From contig NZ_LBDA02000012.1 in assembly GCF_000980885.2 (NCBI RefSeq), forward strand, positions 124,001-188,000: a stretch of 64,000 bases of DNA, in the 5' to 3' direction. The notes under the pieces are model-generated. The model saw only the letters and a program-made list of their open reading frames with translations. It ran no database searches and was not told the origin of the DNA. The DNA is from Streptomyces malaysiense. Its GTDB lineage: Bacteria; Actinomycetota; Actinomycetes; Streptomycetales; Streptomycetaceae. Position numbers and translations under genes: made by a program. This document shows, one piece after another, positions 63,223-64,000 of this stretch (its first letter is position 1; every line of letters begins with the position of its first letter).

Positions 63223-63822
63223 TCAGACCTGCCGGAACCGGTGGGCCATCGACGCCCCGATCCGTCCGCTGACATGGTGGGGATCGACGGGGGAGCCTGT
63301 CAGCCGCAGGGCCGCCTGGAGACCGGTGGCGAGCCGCAGACCGAAGTGTTCGGCCTCGATCTCCTCGTCCGCCTCGCGGCTGTCCGAGCGCGCGGCGTAG
63401 TGCAGGGCCGCGTCCGTACGGTCGGTGAGCGGGGCGTCCGGCTCGTCGGCCGCGGAGACGACGGCCACGAACGCGGCGAGGCCGGCCGCCCCCTCGTTCC
63501 CCGACGCGCGGGCGGCGTGTTCGTGCGCGTCGCCGCGGTGCCCGTGGAACATGTGCCATGCCTCGTGGCCGATGATCACCAGCTGGTGCTCGGGATCGGT
63601 GTTCTCCTCGTAGACGATCAGATCGTGGCTCGTCCGGTCCACCCACAGACCGCTGGCGGTCACCGGCGGGAAGGCCGCCTCGCGCAGCCGCACCGTGCGC
63701 CCTCGTACCGTGGTCAGGGCCCGGCCGAGGAGTGGGATCACGTCCGCTTCGCCGGCCGGCGTCGGCAGACTCCCGATGAGCCGGGCGCTGAGCCGCCGCA
63801 TCGCCCTCGCGGCCGCGCTCAC
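63223..63822 (-). CDS. HExxH-containing putative metallopeptidase (ImmA/IrrE-like)
   Basis: This 199-residue protein has GHEAWHMFHGH, a zinc-binding HExxH, and EEIEAEHFGLRL downstream, which can supply the third ligand. Such proteins next to XRE regulators often cleave them to relieve repression. GTG 63822 overlaps the XRE stop (GTGA). It is the middle of the XRE-HExxH-MAB_1171c-FAD cassette. Confidence 0.82.
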   Translation of the reverse strand: MSAAARAMRRLSARLIGSLPTPAGEADVIPLLGRALTTVRGRTVRLREAAFPPVTASGLWVDRTSHDLIVYEENTDPEHQLVIIGHEAWHMFHGHRGDAHEHAARASGNEGAAGLAAFVAVVSAADEPDAPLTDRTDAALHYAARSDSREADEEIEAEHFGLRLATGLQAALRLTGSPVDPHHVSGRIGASMAHRFRQV

Positions 63823-64000
63823 CGGTCCCCCTCCTGGTCGTCGAGTTCCAGCAGGGCCTTCAGGGTCGCGTTGAGCACGTTCCAGCGCTCCTCCGGCAGG
63901 TCCCGTGCCTGCCGCAGCGCGAAGCCGCGCACATCGTCCCGGCCCGCCGAGGCCGACGCCACGACCGCCCGTCCCTCGGGCGCGGACCGCGCGGCGAGCA
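63819..64000 (-). CDS. C-terminal end of an XRE-type regulator, partial
   Basis: This 60-codon fragment runs off the right edge and ends NVLNATLKALLELDDQEGDR. The pattern DDVRGFALRQARDLPEERW before it is typical of the tail of XRE regulators in this cassette. The HTH itself lies outside the window. Confidence 0.6.
   Translation of the reverse strand, partial: LAARSAPEGRAVVASASAGRDDVRGFALRQARDLPEERWNVLNATLKALLELDDQEGDR

Overview
The window is high-GC actinobacterial DNA, almost certainly Streptomyces or a close relative. Coding density is high and third codon positions are GC-rich. GTG starts and 4-bp ATGA/GTGA overlaps are common, and the gene families (STM4011-4015, MAB_1171c, Rv1733c-like, CbiZ, chloramphenicol phosphotransferase, IclR-controlled uronate genes) fit that group.

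Layout. 1-4.1 kb: ordinary metabolism, with an amidohydrolase fragment, a MarR gene divergent from an NAD-dependent epimerase across a palindromic operator, and an MDR oxidoreductase divergent from a LysR regulator. 4.2-10.4 kb: a six-gene, tightly coupled minus-strand operon of the poorly understood STM4011-STM4015 families (two radical SAM enzymes, an alkaline-phosphatase-fold hydrolase, an ATP-grasp-like protein and two leucine-rich STM4015 paralogues), preceded by a 23-bp palindrome. 10.7-30.3 kb: a MarR-MFS operon whose MFS gene is split by about 17.7 kb of mobile DNA. The insert is two adjacent elements: a 9.1-kb Tn3-family transposon with 38-bp inverted repeats, TnpA, a tyrosine resolvase with a recognisable core site and efflux/hypothetical cargo; and an 8.6-kb element with two tyrosine recombinases (one with an internal stop) and two copies of an HTH plus zinc-ribbon recombinase-like module.

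30.3-35.1 kb: a secreted or membrane-anchored protein, a fatty acid desaturase, and two resistance-type genes. These are a macrolide glycosyltransferase preceded by a 9-codon leader and a WhiB7-like promoter, and a Vat/CatB hexapeptide acetyltransferase. 35.4-49.6 kb: a stress/dormancy island like the mycobacterial DosR regulon (CBS-BON proteins, Acg-type nitroreductase, universal stress proteins, Hsp20, Rv1733c-like protein) built around a complete V/A-type ATPase operon. A shared GGGnCnnTCGGCyC-like motif precedes several of these genes. 49.9-52.3 kb: GNAT, CbiZ and DUF4232 genes.

52.3-60.4 kb: two paralogous serine-tRNA-like genes with abnormally long anticodon arms flank an oxidative uronate/glucarate pathway (uronate dehydrogenase, KdgD, glucarate dehydratase, ketoglutarate semialdehyde dehydrogenase) with an IclR regulator and two matching palindromes, and two chloramphenicol-phosphotransferase-family genes. 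60.6-64 kb: a cassette of XRE regulator (partial), HExxH protein, MAB_1171c membrane protein and FAD monooxygenase.

All assignments come from reading sequence motifs and recalled family knowledge; no database search was run.
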